From Laetiporus sulphureus 93-53 (taxonomy: Eukaryota > Basidiomycota > Agaricomycetes > Polyporales > Laetiporaceae): a DNA stretch of 64,000 bases. The stretch lies in assembly GCF_001632365.1 (NCBI RefSeq), contig NW_024468528.1, positions 124,001 to 188,000 on the forward strand, in the 5' to 3' direction. The notes beneath the pieces were generated by a model that worked only from the letters and a program-made list of their open reading frames with translations, had not been told where the DNA came from and searched no databases. A program made the position numbers and the translations under genes. Positions within the stretch are counted from its first letter, which is position 1. Each line of letters starts with the position of its first letter. This document shows positions 25,454 through 37,026 of the stretch, one piece after another.

Positions 25454-26330
25454 AGTGATGCGATACACGTTAGACTGTGTGCAGGCAGTGAGCGGGGGAT
25501 GTGGGCGGAGAAAAGAGAGAGTCGGTGTGTGGACTCGTTATGTAGCGACGGCGACTGGCATGTTGGAATGGAGCTATATGTCACCGACGATGCATTTGTC
25601 GATGGCCAACAGCATTGACAGTCTGTCTTGATCGATCATCAGCTCTTCTCAATGTCGATGCTACTGATGATGCAGTCAGCCGCGCACAACGGATGCAAGC
25701 AAGGCAGAGCCGCGAAAGAGAGCACCCTGTTACGCTGCAGGTTGGACATCAAGGTCAAGCGTGCTCGAGCTCGAGCTTCATATGTTCGTCCACAGGAGCA
25801 AGACCCTTCCTTAATCGATCATGAGGGTATACATCGTGTTGTAGTAGCCTCATATACAGCTCACACTGTGGCCAGAGTTCATCTATGGTAGACAGGTGGA
25901 CGGTAGTAGTAATTGACAGTCGCCGGGTTGCAACGTCCCTGGATTCCGATAACGACTTGTAACGTAGGGATGCGAACATGCATGTGCACAGTGGAGGAGC
26001 AACACTTGGGTGGTCGACGTCGTATATTCGCAGGATGACTAGCTGGGCATTCGGAAATTCCTTGCAAACATACGGTTCCTACTTCGCCGCGCCATTCCAG
26101 GGAGGAAAATTGGTTCAATGCGCTGAAAACGCTGCCAAGCATTAGAGCATCCACGTCGCTTCCAGTGAAAAAGCTGATCGCAACGCTCAGCACTGCGACA
26201 ACACAATATTGGGAAGCTTTGCAATTTTTGCTATCGCAGAGACCGTACTTCCTGCGAGGGAGAGGGTCAAGCAGTAGGACTGCGCAACAGAGGTAGCTAG
26301 CGGATCAGTGGGAGTGTTGCTGTCATGATA
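25454..26330. other. Intergenic, no gene recognised
   Basis: Short overlapping open frames only, e.g. 25879-26193 minus. Confidence 0.4.
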
Positions 26331-26752
26331 CTACGAGCCTGCGGATGCATATCCCCAGCTTGTATTCTCGGAACCGGGACTACTGCAAGAGGGTACACGC
26401 CTAGGATATAAGAGAGGCCGCACGGGCGCCACAGCATCGAACACCTTCTCCACTTCGAGTTCGTCCTCCGTGGCAGCTTCCAGCGACGCGACCGCACATA
26501 GGAAAGACGACTCGGAGTCGAATGTCGACAACGTGGGGAGGCGAGTAGCGCAAGCTGGGGCTAGGACAGTAGGCAGGCCGTGATCATCGTCGTTCGAGCT
26601 GCTGTCTGAGGCATGGAAAACATGGGTGCCTTGCTGAGAATCACTTGGTGGACGTGGAACTTTGCATTGTCAGACGAGATGAGAGTGAGGTCAGCCATAG
26701 GTCGACGGAAAGGCGAGGATGCAAAGGAAGCCGTGGCCATGTACACCGTTAA
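26331..26752 (-). pseudogene. BTB/POZ-domain protein remnant, frameshifted
   Basis: The minus strand encodes the start of a fungal BTB domain (ADLTLISSDNAKFHVHQVIL, then SKAPMFSMP) in one frame up to about 26615. It then continues in another frame with the expected next part (HGLPTVLAP..., FLCAVASLEAATEDELEVEK). A single-base-type shift near the TTTTCC run explains both halves; no plausible intron does. The domain is also shorter than usual, no good start codon precedes it, and the protein stops soon after. Fungi carry many such BTB genes; this copy looks dead. Confidence 0.55.
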
Positions 26753-27049
26753 GGTTGACCTGCGCGTCCGTGGCCTCCGTCGTTGGGCGCTCTGAACCGG
26801 ACGAGCGCTTGTGCTAACAGTAAGTCACTCGTGGACGCCCGACTCTTCCGCGGCGACTTACAGACACATTCTCGTGTCAACCTTGTGCACAAATATGATG
26901 ATTCTGTTACTTTATGAATTCATTTTGTGAGAAGGCCGAGCAAATTGATCTAATGTACAATGCAAAGTCTGAGTAGTACACAAGACATAGTACAGTGGGT
27001 GAGGAAATGAAAGGGTATAAATCTTATCATGCATCCGAATATTAAGGAA

Positions 27050-29176
27050 TCATATCTTTCTACGCTTAGTCGGCCTCTCATTCCCCAAGGACTTAAACTC
27101 GCTTTGAATCGATCGCTGACCGTTGTCATCACTGGTCCAGTTCTCCTTGACCTCCTCAATATCGACACGCTGCCACGCCTCGCAAGATTGGGAGATATGC
27201 CGGTTCGCCGACCGCTCGCTCTTGAAGGTACTGTTGCAGGCGGGACATATCCATTCAATGTTGAGGTGATGATCGTCAACGTGCCTCGCCGCTGAAGAGA
27301 AACGGTTTGCCTGGCACCCCGGCCAGTAGCAACATGAGGAATCGCGCCTATGATTCTGGGAAAGGTGGTCGCGCATTTGCAGCACGCTCGCACTGTGCGA
27401 GCAGTCAGGCCATGGGCAATTGATATCACCACCACGGTCCACAGCATATGCCTTTGGCCGATCGGGGACTGCAATACTTGCAGGATTGACGTTTGTTCTC
27501 GTTGAAGGGGGTTGTCGCGATGCCAGCGTAGCTCGTTTGCGCTTTGCACCCCCGACTACAGCTGAGGGGATGCTATCCTGCAAATGGGCCTTGTTTGCCG
27601 TGACAGCTTGAGGTTCAGGTTGTTGCTTGCGTTTCTGCTTCCGAGAAGCTCCGTTGAGACCTTCCGCGTCGGATGGGACATACGATGAGTCTGAACTAGA
27701 TGATGATCGGGACGAAGAGCGAGATGATAATCTGACAGGAGAGGAGCCGCGAGAGCATGCCAGGGAGGATCCACACGAGCTGGCCTGGGAGTCGACTTCA
27801 GCCGGCGAAGCCGCCGCAGCGCATACCACGTCTCTAAGCTCTTCGCCGCTGACTGTCTCTTGACGCTCTGGGCTGGACCTGCTGGGCGATTTTGAAGAGG
27901 GCGGATGCCGTATTGACCTACACAGTCAAAGATCAGTATGGCATACCCAACATGCTTCCGTTTCGACATACTTACTTTCGCGAAGGTGGCCGCCTGGAGC
28001 CTTCTTGTTGCCGGGAATCCTCGCATGTACCGGCTTGCACGTGGTCAGATAGCATCTTAGGGCTTCAGATAAATAGATCAGCTGCATTCCATCGATGATA
28101 CATAGCACATACCTCTGTGATCTGCCACGTTGATGCGAGAAAATGAATGGCTCGGTGGCACGTCTACGGATGGACATATGCGGCGCCGACCAATTCATGT
28201 TCATGCCGAACCGTTTCTCGAGAACGGAGGCGCTGAGCGCAGATGAAAGTCAACACCGAGTCTCAGACGATCTCGAGAATACTCACTATGATGCCCCGTC
28301 CGCGAACCCGCCTAGACACCTCTCTCGCTCGTACTCCAAAACCAGTGCGAAATCGAAGTCTCGCTCACGCACAGTGGACAACTCCTCTTGAATGCGCGAG
28401 TCGACTCGGCCGGGCTTCGACTCCGGAGTTGCTGAGCGGAGGAAACTCCAATAGCTGTAGTTCATGCAGATATCGTTAGTTTGCTGACTACGAGGACACG
28501 AGTCGATACGCACCTTTCATCAGAGAACGAATCTGTTACCGCGCCGGAGTGATCAGCCCGAGGGAGGAAGATGTCTTCCTCATTCACACTGTGCTCCCAT
28601 GTATCACCTAATTCGGCGGGAACTAGTATTGGGTAGCCAATGACCAAGGTATCATGTTCATAGGCTGCCTCCGATAGATGCAAAGGGAGGCGTAGGCCGT
28701 CGGACGAGCGAGCAGCCGGGTCGGCACTTGTCCGGAGTGGCGCCGAGCCACTCGGCCACTCGGAGTGGCCACCCACCAGCAGCTCGGACCTACAGGCCTT
28801 TGTTGAGCACTTTACAACGCGTATAAAAGCAAGCGATACGTACGACTGCCCACTTCCTGACCTAGAAGTGTACGGGACAGGCTGCGATGGTATGGTTTCT
28901 TGTGAATCGGTGTCCGGTTCACAAGGACCATTAACCTCAGAGCCCCCTTCCTCTTCTGCTGCTGTTGAAGACGCGGGTGTTTGTTTTCTACTGCGCGATG
29001 GATGAATTGGTTGTTACAATCGCACTGCAGAGATAGTAACAGATAGCGTACTCGGTAATAAAGGCGCCTTTGTTGTTAACTGGAATTTTGGCCCCGTGAT
29101 CATATTGTGCCAGGTTCGCGGAATTTGATCGCGAGTAGGTAATTGTAGAGGGTAGCGGGGTGCGAGCTTGGGCCAT
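27050..29176 (-). CDS. Zinc-finger protein Z3, tandem CWCH2-type
   Basis: Predicted 595-residue protein. Exons right to left: 29052..29176, 28844..28990, 28514..28789, 28287..28454, 28113..28232, 27972..28055, 27050..27917; every intron is phase 2. Acidic and Ser-rich N-terminal half, a Ser/Arg run (RLSSRSSSRSSSSSDSS), a basic stretch RKQKRKQQ, then fingers at about 474-556: CPWPDC...HLSQNH, CYWPGC...RHVDDHH, CPACNSTFKS...RHISQSC. Ends TKRRKI, a likely nuclear signal. The donor at 27971 (GTATGT) was chosen over the overlapping GTAAGT four bases earlier because only it restores the finger frame. Paralogous to Z4: shared blocks around PSGS.P..TSAD, SHQRGRSQR and SGEELRDV, with corresponding exons. 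Function unknown; probably DNA-binding. Confidence 0.75.
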
Positions 29177-29570
29177 GGCAAAGAGTCTCAAGTGTTACGG
29201 CAAGTGGAGGAATGAGTCCGGAGAGTGTGTAGCGTGAGATACGTAAAGCAGAAGGAAGATACAAGTCTGCGTAGGAGAGTACGTGACAGATGTTGCAGTC
29301 AAGGGTGAACAGCACCGGATAGATATAGGGCGAGCGCGGTACGCGCGGGGCGTGCATTCAACGCGTCAACAGATCGCCGAGCCCAATCCGACGCGATTAC
29401 ACGCAGTGGCCATTGATCAATTGTGTGTGGCACACCGAACACGTTGTGATGGATTTTCCGGCCTGTCGTGGCGCACGAATCAATATCTAGATAGGAAGAC
29501 CCTTGAGCGGTACCTAGCTACCGGAACCGATGCCTCCGCGGTCAGCCTGTGGCCGCGAAGCGTGGCACCG

Positions 29571-29747
29571 CTAAGATGCTAAAATGAAATTGCAGTAGGT
29601 GGCAACGAGGTGCTCTTTGTACTCCTCTGCGCTCAGAACTGCATCAGTCGAACTCATGAGACGACGAGCTTTGTTGAGAAGGGGAATCTGCATGGAATCA
29701 TGGCATTAGTACTCAATCAAAGGAGTAATGACACTCACGGTGCTCAT
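29571..29747 (-). CDS. Spliced 41-residue microprotein gene
   Basis: Two exons on the minus strand, 29739..29747 (Met-Ser-Thr) and 29571..29687, joined across a 51-nt GTGAGT...CAG intron in phase 0, ending in TAG. A TATATAAG box lies 74 bp upstream of the ATG. The peptide begins MSTIPLLNKARR, contains SAEEYKEHL and ends NFILAS; it has no signal peptide, no CaaX end (so it is not a mating pheromone) and no family I know. TATA box, splice signals and stop all fit, but a short ORF can arise by chance. It sits between Z3 and Z4 in the same orientation. Confidence 0.45.
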
Positions 29748-29820
29748 CTTAAACGTGAGGTGGTTTTCAAACCGATAACTGCATTGTGAAATGTGTGATA
29801 TTTTTAAGAGCATACAAGGT

Positions 29821-29828
29821 CTTATATA
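29821..29828 (-). promoter_or_regulatory. TATA box of the 41-residue microgene
   Basis: TATATAAG on the minus strand in an otherwise mixed context, correctly placed for the ATG at 29747. Confidence 0.45.
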
Positions 29829-31071
29829 ACATTGGCTGAACACGAATGGTATCACCTTCGGCAATTCACAGAGCCCTCAGAGCCTATCGACAGGTCGCAA
29901 TAAGATGTCACCGTGGGCGCTGAGTGTTTCGAATGTACGAATGATATCCTGGTGAGAATAGAGGGAGGGCTTTCTATATGAGTTTAAAACCCGTAATCAT
30001 CGACACAGACCTGTAGGTATATGCGACGTGGCATGAATATTCCCGCCACTGACACAGGATCATAATTTCTTCACCCAATAGTAATGTTTCAATGAGCCGG
30101 ATTGTGGCTGATGAGAAGGAATTGTGATGAATTGAATATTCGGATAAGCATCCCACTCACCGTCAACATCGAAGCTTGAATGCGTCATCCAGTACGATCT
30201 GTTAGTGCGAGACATAGTAGCTATTCGCCAACGAAGCTGGCTACAGGTTTCAGAACTGAGAACCCCAACGATAGGTACTTGTTCACAGCATTTCGTATCG
30301 GTTATCCACTCTCCTTCAGATGTTGCGAGACAGAAAGCATCGGCAAGGCGCTCTGGAGATGTTGCAGCGTAATATAACATAAATGTTGTACTTCTTGCGA
30401 GCCAAAGGGATAAGTGAGACATTCCAGATGACTGATGTCTTGAACGTCGTCGCCGTTGGACACCAGTTCCAGTCACAGAGGGTTTATTGGACAGAAACAA
30501 GCCATAAGACATAATCGCGACCAGCCTCCATTGTCAGAATGAAAAGCGTCCTGTGGATTCTCGAGAACCGAGAGCGAGTACGAGTTGGTTGCAATGGTCG
30601 CGGTCGAGGGTGTGGTCAGTGCCACGGGCGCTTGTTCAAGACACCGCGGTCACATGATTGAACGCGTATAATGTCGTCGAGCAACCATTCGGCGACAGTG
30701 CACACGAGTCGCACTGTTAATGTTTGTCCACGATTCAATGGGTTATCTTTAGGGCAAATGATAATGTATAATGGCTTGAATACTTGAATGTTTTGATGTG
30801 AACGCGGTGGATTTGTTCGATATCGTCAAATGATAATACAACTAATATATTTGTATGTAACAGCATGTGGAAGTCTCAAATTGCGTGCTTCTCAGCTCTG
30901 AGCTCATGTAACAGTGTGCGAGAAATAGATTATTGCGCGTCCCGCTTTGCATTCATCGCATGTTTGTCGAGTACATATATTACAGCAATCCGTAGTGTGA
31001 TGATTATATAGACAGTATCAAAAACGAAGCAAAAGATGAAGCAAACGAAATGTGAGGCGGCTAGCGTACAA
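29829..31071. other. Intergenic between Z3/microgene and Z4
   Basis: No gene recognised. A 150-codon ATG-started frame on the minus strand (30060-30512) ends in a Trp/Tyr-rich segment; it has no recognisable domain and could be real or chance. 30700-31070 is AT-rich. Confidence 0.35.
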
Positions 31072-33415
31072 TTATTGGGATCGGATGTGTTTGTATGGCT
31101 TCTTCCGCGAGGATTGATCCAAGTTCTCGTCCGCAGGCCGTTTGCGGCCAGCTTTGGAGGCCCTCTGAGGCCTTTGTGCTTCTTGTGAGCCCTTTAAGCC
31201 GCTACGAGCTGACTCAATCTCATCATCTTCTTCGACAGCGTCACCAGAGGTGCAATAATGCTTCGTCTTGAGGTGTCGCGCGAGCGAATCAAACCTGGAG
31301 AGTGAGAGGTCGCATCTGGTTGAAGGACATCTCCACTTTATGCAGAGGTGATCACGCTCAGCATGCCTTTTGAGGTTGGAAAAGCCACCCGTTCTGTCGC
31401 ACTCGCCCCACTTGCAGCGATTACCGAGCACATGAGCCGTGCGGATGTGCATCCACATGTCCAGCGGGCTGCAAGAATGGGTGCAGGGCGGAAACCCAGG
31501 CACTATGTGTCTCCATTGGCAAGTAATCAAGTCCGTTGAAGCGACGCGTAAGTCGTCGGATATTTCGACTTCCGAGCCGTCAGATCCAGAGGACGCGGAT
31601 GAGGATGTAGTCGGTGGACGATCCCGCGAGACAGGTCCTCCGACCAATGCTGGGGCTGCGGGTGTTCTTGGTCGTTTATGTGTCGCGGCCGCAGTGTTTA
31701 TCGGGCTCTGCGACACATCGCGTCCGACAGAAGGTGTGCAGTGCTTGGTCTCCGGCAGAGAAGACCACTGCTCATGTTCCTGCTTCGGAGAGGAACGGAT
31801 GGCGGGATAGACGACGAATGGTACATCTGAAGGTGTCATATGAGCAGATGTTTGTACATGAGGCCGAGATCAAGAATCACCGTTGGAGGGCAGAGGAGCA
31901 CCTGCTGATAAGGTAGCTCCAGCCGGCAAAGAGGCAGCGCCATATGTTACGCCCCTAAAGTCATACCCACTGATTACAGCGGGCAATACATAGTCACCCG
32001 TGTTCAATAAGGCAGCGGCGAGCGGCTCTCTATTTCTACAAGACAGATCATGTCAAAAACAGCTCGTATAGAATGGATGTATGCGACGTACACGGAAGAT
32101 GATCCGCAGGCAAAGCTGGGGGATGCATTCAAGTCCCCATTCGTAGGTGCTTTCGCGCTGAAGTCGAACATATGAACAGCTGCGACACAATTGAGCGATG
32201 AGACGCACCTCTGAGACCTTCTGTTATGTGACCCCATGAACATCCCTGCTGCCCTAGCATCTTCAGGAACACGATTCTCCGAGTCACTCAAGTTGCAGTG
32301 ATCTGTCTTCCGTAGGACTGGCGGAGCTTGCTGCTCGATGGGATGCGGCCAAGTTGATATCAGTGGGCCTGACAAATGGACGTCTACGTCGCCACATACC
32401 GTGGATGCGCTGTCGCTATGCATAGGCAAGAGTCAACTTTCACGCCCAGTTCTGGAAGCTTCATGTGAAACACATACCTTGCAATCCAATAGCTCTCAGA
32501 AGGACCGCGACATTTTGGCTGCTTGTACTCTGTCGGTGCCGTCCTGAAGCCGAGAGCGTGTGCAGGAGAGAGTTGTTGAGAGGCGAGCGGACTGACATGC
32601 CCGAATGCCGCTGAACCCTCTGGGTTGAAGAAATTCCAAAAACTAATTGATACATGCGGATTGGATTAAAACTTAATCAGTCATCGAGTAGATAATAGCC
32701 GAATAATCACATACTCGTCATGTTCCAAACCGTCCCCTGCGTCAGGGAGTTTGCTGTGGTCCTCCCAATCAACCTCTCTTGATCCCAATTCTTGGAACTC
32801 CTCCCAGGGGAGTACTTCCTGAAGATAGAGGATGTCTTCGAGTGTGTAAGGAAGTGGTGGTATGCTGGCAAATGGGAGTAAGGGGGTATGGACCACCGGA
32901 GTGGCGTCGGCACTCGTCTGAGGTGGCGTTGAGCCACTCGGTGATGCGGAGTGGCGGCGAGCCACACAGCGTTGCGGTGTGTGCGAGCTGATTTTATCTA
33001 AGTATCTGATGCTCCATGAAAGCAATATAAGAGCGCGATACGTACGACGAAGCGACGTGCTCCCCGCCAGTGTCAGGAGCAGTCTTTAGTGGTGCAGTTG
33101 TATCCGTTGTATCGCCCGCATCGGGAGCAACGCGCATCGCTACTGCTGGCTCCTGACTTGGGGATGGAGAAGGCAGGACTTCTTTCGAGCTGAGAATATT
33201 TCGTGAGTCGTTCCACTCATTGTCTTTTCAGACAGGGTAGACAGGGTAGAGTCAACGTACTCGAGGGTCACCGGTACGTTGTGGGTGCTCGAACTAGATG
33301 AACTAGACATTTCTCCTTGCCTTCGGAGCTCTGTAGTCGACTGTTGAGGATGCCGACACGGCTGAGCCATGGAAGTAGACGCATGTGTGGCGATGACGGA
33401 GTGTGCAGTAGCCAT
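31072..33415 (-). CDS. Zinc-finger protein Z4, tandem CWCH2-type, paralogue of Z3
   Basis: Predicted 632-residue protein. Exons right to left: 33261..33415, 33046..33189, 32715..32987, 32478..32642, 32209..32415, 32092..32157, 31902..32035, 31072..31826. Introns are phase 2 except the last (phase 1), which removes an in-frame stop. N-terminal part Ser/Thr/Pro-rich, with an acidic block (LPWEEFQELGSREVDWED) that could act as an activation region. Fingers at about 484-576: CQW with a wide Cys spacing, CKWGEC...RHAERDH, then a C-x4-C finger ending RHLKTKHYC. The C-terminus is Lys/Arg-rich. Exon-by-exon correspondence with Z3 supports both models. Start at 33415 follows Z3; a TTTAAG element lies about 80 bp upstream. 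Confidence 0.75.
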
Positions 33416-35072
33416 TGACAGCTGTACGAGTAGCAATTGCTGAAGATTGAAGGACGAAAAGAGTTTGTTCGCGGCTCAGAGAAGGACAATGTCTGCTTAA
33501 ATGGTACGCGGTTTTAATGTAGGGACAAATCACGCACGCGACGCGCCCACACGTCGCGTCGCGTCGCGAAATTCAACAAGGTCACGTATACCATCTGTTA
33601 GACAACGCGCATGACAGAATACCCGTTCGTTTAGATTCGGGGTCTCCTCGGGCACGATATAGATAGTAAGGACGCTGGGTGATGGCTCACCCAGCGGTGG
33701 ACAGCATTATGCGCCTAATTTGGTTCCGAGAAGAGCAAAATGACGGTCGGATGCCGCGCCAATGGCGTCCGAGTGGCGGCAGCATGCACACCTCGTGTTC
33801 TTGGCGCTTGATGGATTTCGTATGGCAACACATGCTAAAGATCTGTAATGATGTCCGTGGGGATTTTGAGGACAGAGTAGAAGAATATTGCTCCGGCGAG
33901 CATGCCTAGTTCAGATGGTACGAAAGGTAAAGAAGAGGAGCAATGAAACTCACTGTTGGAGTCTCAGCTGATCAGTGATGAGAACTATGAGAACTTCGCG
34001 GCTTACCAGTCTGCCAAGGAAGGATCACTTGGAGACGATGAACGAGAAGTCCCGTTTGAGGATTCATGGACTTCGGTTATCAGATATTCAATTTTTTCTA
34101 TGAAGGGATGATAAGACATTCAGCGATTGCGCGCGACAATCACCTGAGTCGGCATTTACCAATGGTTCAAAGCCAAGGTTAAGCGCCACAGTGACGACGT
34201 CGTGTGGAGGTCAACTACGGATGTCTACAAAAAGACGAGCACTTACGTTCATAGAGATGGTTTGCCGACAAGTCAGAACATATATAAATGGACATGTGCA
34301 CAATTCATCGTGATAGAGGTAGGTCACGGTGAACGCGCCAAGAGAACATTCACTTCCAAACGCACCGTACGCACAATCATTGCGGTAGTACTTGGATTGA
34401 CCCAGGTAGATTGTATGACTGCTGAAGAGTTAATATTATGGCATGCGGAACGGAACCTGGCCTGATACTATCTTGGTGGAAATCCTTATTCTTTCGGTTG
34501 CTTGCAGGTCACGGACTAGAGCGCTTTCGTCTCGTAGAAAATGGTAGTTTCCTGGTTTCCCGAGCATACCTGGCATCGTAAGGATCGTCATCGCACTCGA
34601 TTCCTGGAGAACATAGGCCGTCTGCTCAAGGTAGCTAGTTATCGACGATCACCATCGTCCTAATCATCCGACTCTCCAAGATAGTCACCCTAACTGAAGT
34701 CTCCGAAGGTAGCGTTGTCACCGATCCGTAATGTGGCTGTTCCACTCGACGCTATAGCATGATAGCGCATCTGCTCGGTCGGAGCGAGCTAATACTTGTG
34801 AAATCGAGTGCTTGAGCGGTGCCGGTAAAGATCGGAGGGTCCGCGATCAAACTTTACCCCGTATGGCAACAGTCGGGCTTGGGCGGCATTTCACCATCTT
34901 TGGCATGGGAGAAAGCTGACAATGGCACCTTCGCACGTTCAGACATACGGAGCATCGAAATATATTACAAAAGGAAGATGCAGATCAAGTTGGCAGTGAC
35001 GCTACTATGCAGGACCGACGAACGATGAACTAGAGAAGAGAGAGATTCAGTACTGACGATGACGATAGACAA
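33416..35072. other. Intergenic between Z4 and Z5
   Basis: No gene recognised. A CpG-rich tandem of GCGTC units near 33537-33575 upstream of Z4 contains the CGCGACGT core (minus strand) of the 12-mer found ahead of other Z genes. Confidence 0.4.
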
Positions 35073-35111
35073 GGGATCACAGAACATGACTTGGCTAGTG
35101 ATTCTAAACGT

Positions 35112-36174
35112 TCAGTGAAGTGAGTTCATATGCCTAATCAAAGCATCTCGGCGGCTCAGTTTTTGACCACAGAAGTCGCATGGATACGGAACCCTGATCT
35201 CCTCATGCAAGTTGAGGTGCCGCACAAGATCCTTGGGAAATGTGTGACGCGTTTCGCATGAGCCCCACTTGCATTTGATTTCAGAACTTGTGAGGTGCTC
35301 TTGCTCAATATGCTCCTGTACTTCGAGCCTTGTCCCCTTAAATGTGCAAGGGCGCGCCCCGCGCCAACGGCACTGTACGTTCGGTTGAGCATTCGCCGGC
35401 AACGACTGGCGCATGCGGGCGACATGCGCAAAGAACTTTGCGTCGCGACGAGGTGAAGAATGTGGTGTACGATGAGAGGAACTAGCTGCCTTCTTTTGGC
35501 GATGGTGCTTTCGGGGGCTGGCGGCCGCATAGGCTAGAGATCGAAGCGCCTCTATGGGTATTCTCTGCGCTATACGACGCTGGAGGCGCGTTCGAGGCTC
35601 AGGCAAAGGGCGCGGGTGCTGCATGATATGAGATTGCGTGGGTGAGCGGGAGAAACAAGACGCGGCTTCCTGGGCTCTCTTGTTCCGTTTCGTCGGACGT
35701 CCTTCATTCGGATTGAGAGTGAACGCATGCCACTTTCCTTTCAGATTCTCTGAGAATTGTGGTATGGACCGTATGATTAACTCCTCGGCACACCAGTCCT
35801 GCTTCGAAGGCTCCTGCGGCCACACTTCCACTGACCATGGGTTTCTCAAGGCAGGAACAGTTGGTGGCCAGACTGCGGTTGTTCTGGCGTTGAGAGGAGA
35901 TGGGTGGTCAGATTGTTCAATGGTGAGAATAGAAATCAACGCACTGGAATTCGGCGTCACTCATATGTTGCACATTCTCCTTATCCATATGGAGTAGGCG
36001 AGGATCCAGGCATGTAACGTCGAGGGCGCGATGGCTTGATTGAGCGACGTAAGTTGGGGAATAATTGAGCGATAAATATTTGACTCACGTTTCGTTCAAA
36101 GATGTCGGCCTCTGTGCCACAGAAAAATCATGGCCGTCGACGGCCGTCGCCTTCTGATTAAGAACGGTTCGCAT
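35112..36174 (-). CDS. Zinc-finger protein Z5, short form
   Basis: Predicted 315-residue protein. Exons right to left: 36089..36174, 35945..36034, 35112..35883; both introns phase 2. N-terminal 150 residues contain VDGHDFSVA and HMDKENVQHMSDAEF; residues 150-225 are basic (AASPRKHH, SSPRRDAKFF). Three fingers occupy the last 86 residues (230-315): CRW with a long Cys spacing ending EHIEQEH, CKWGSC...RHLNLH, CDFCGQKLSRRDALIRHMNS-L-H; the protein stops directly after the last His. Nearly identical to Z6 in the fingers and much less so before them. Compared with Z1-Z4 it lacks the long disordered arms. A 14-bp perfect palindrome GGCCGTCGACGGCC lies in exon 1. Confidence 0.85.
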
Positions 36175-36274
36175 TGCGGAAGAAGCAAGGACTGGGAAGG
36201 AAGATGAACTTTGATGGGACCGGTCTCGAGTGGCGAGGGAACTGAAGTATTCTCCAACGGGCCCGCTGGGCCAT

Positions 36275-36280
36275 CTTATA
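36275..36280 (-). promoter_or_regulatory. TATA box of Z5
   Basis: TATAAG on the minus strand about 100 bp before the start codon, conserved in Z6. Confidence 0.55.
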
Positions 36281-36319
36281 TGCCAGCAACCGGAACAAGA
36301 GGTCCAAAATGAAGATCAA

Positions 36320-36331
36320 ACGTCGCGGAGT
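36320..36331 (-). promoter_or_regulatory. Family promoter 12-mer upstream of Z5
   Basis: ACTCCGCGACGT on the minus strand, about 40 bp before TATA (72 bp in Z1). Confidence 0.45.
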
Positions 36332-36376
36332 AACAATGACAATTACGCATTCTACGGAATGTGTCAATGGAGCGAA

Positions 36377-37026
36377 GCATTGGTCACAGGTGATAATTGA
36401 GCCTCGAGGCGTAAGTGGGCCACAGCCAAGAGCCCGGGCCACTCGCCCAATCGTGTGGCAAAATAGTGATGTATTGACCACCTACAACAATAGAACCGTA
36501 CCTGAGTTTAAGCTCCGCGGTGGAGGCTTCTGTAGAGCCATGCGCTAGCTGTGCGTCACTCCGGGTCCTCGCTCTCAGACACTGCGCGGAAACAACACAA
36601 TGAAAGCCGGTTCAACGAAAATGCTCGGCTTGACATTTGCTCCAGAAAACTCCCCCGAAAACATACTTATTAAATCACAGTCGAAACGCCAACGGAAAGT
36701 GTATCCAGCTGCTGATATGGTGGTATGGTACTAGGTTGTTGCGAGCATCGAAGCTTTATGCGGCCGGGTGGTCCCGGCCAAAGCTCACATTGTCCCCTCT
36801 TATAATGTCAAAATGGTACGAAGCAGTGTCGTTATGTATCGCAGAACAATGTTGCATTGTCCTTTTCATTCGGGTCCACAAGCTACGACTGCTAGTACAC
36901 AATAAAATACAGACAACAGTCAGGACTCAGGAGGGTATAAATACGGGCAGTATGCATAAAGCCATCCACACCCACGTAGTACGTAACTCAAGTCAATCCA
37001 TCGGTACGCAAGCCGTCCATCCTGCC
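36377..37026. other. Intergenic between Z5 and calcineurin
   Basis: Upstream of Z5 and 3' flank of calcineurin. A 177-codon plus-strand frame (36637-37170) is antisense to the calcineurin end in part and looks like a shadow. Confidence 0.4.

Larger units (their letters stand above)
35073..36376 (-). repeat. Z5-type duplicated segment, copy 1
   Basis: About 1.3 kb nearly collinear, inverted, with 62693-64000 (which continues past the window). Covers promoter, TATA box, gene and 3' flank. Similarity ends at about 36376 beside CAATGCTTCGCTCC (minus strand). Confidence 0.85.

Noticed and set aside
29571..29747. Microgene as a mating-pheromone precursor
   Set aside because: The C-terminus lacks a CaaX farnesylation motif.
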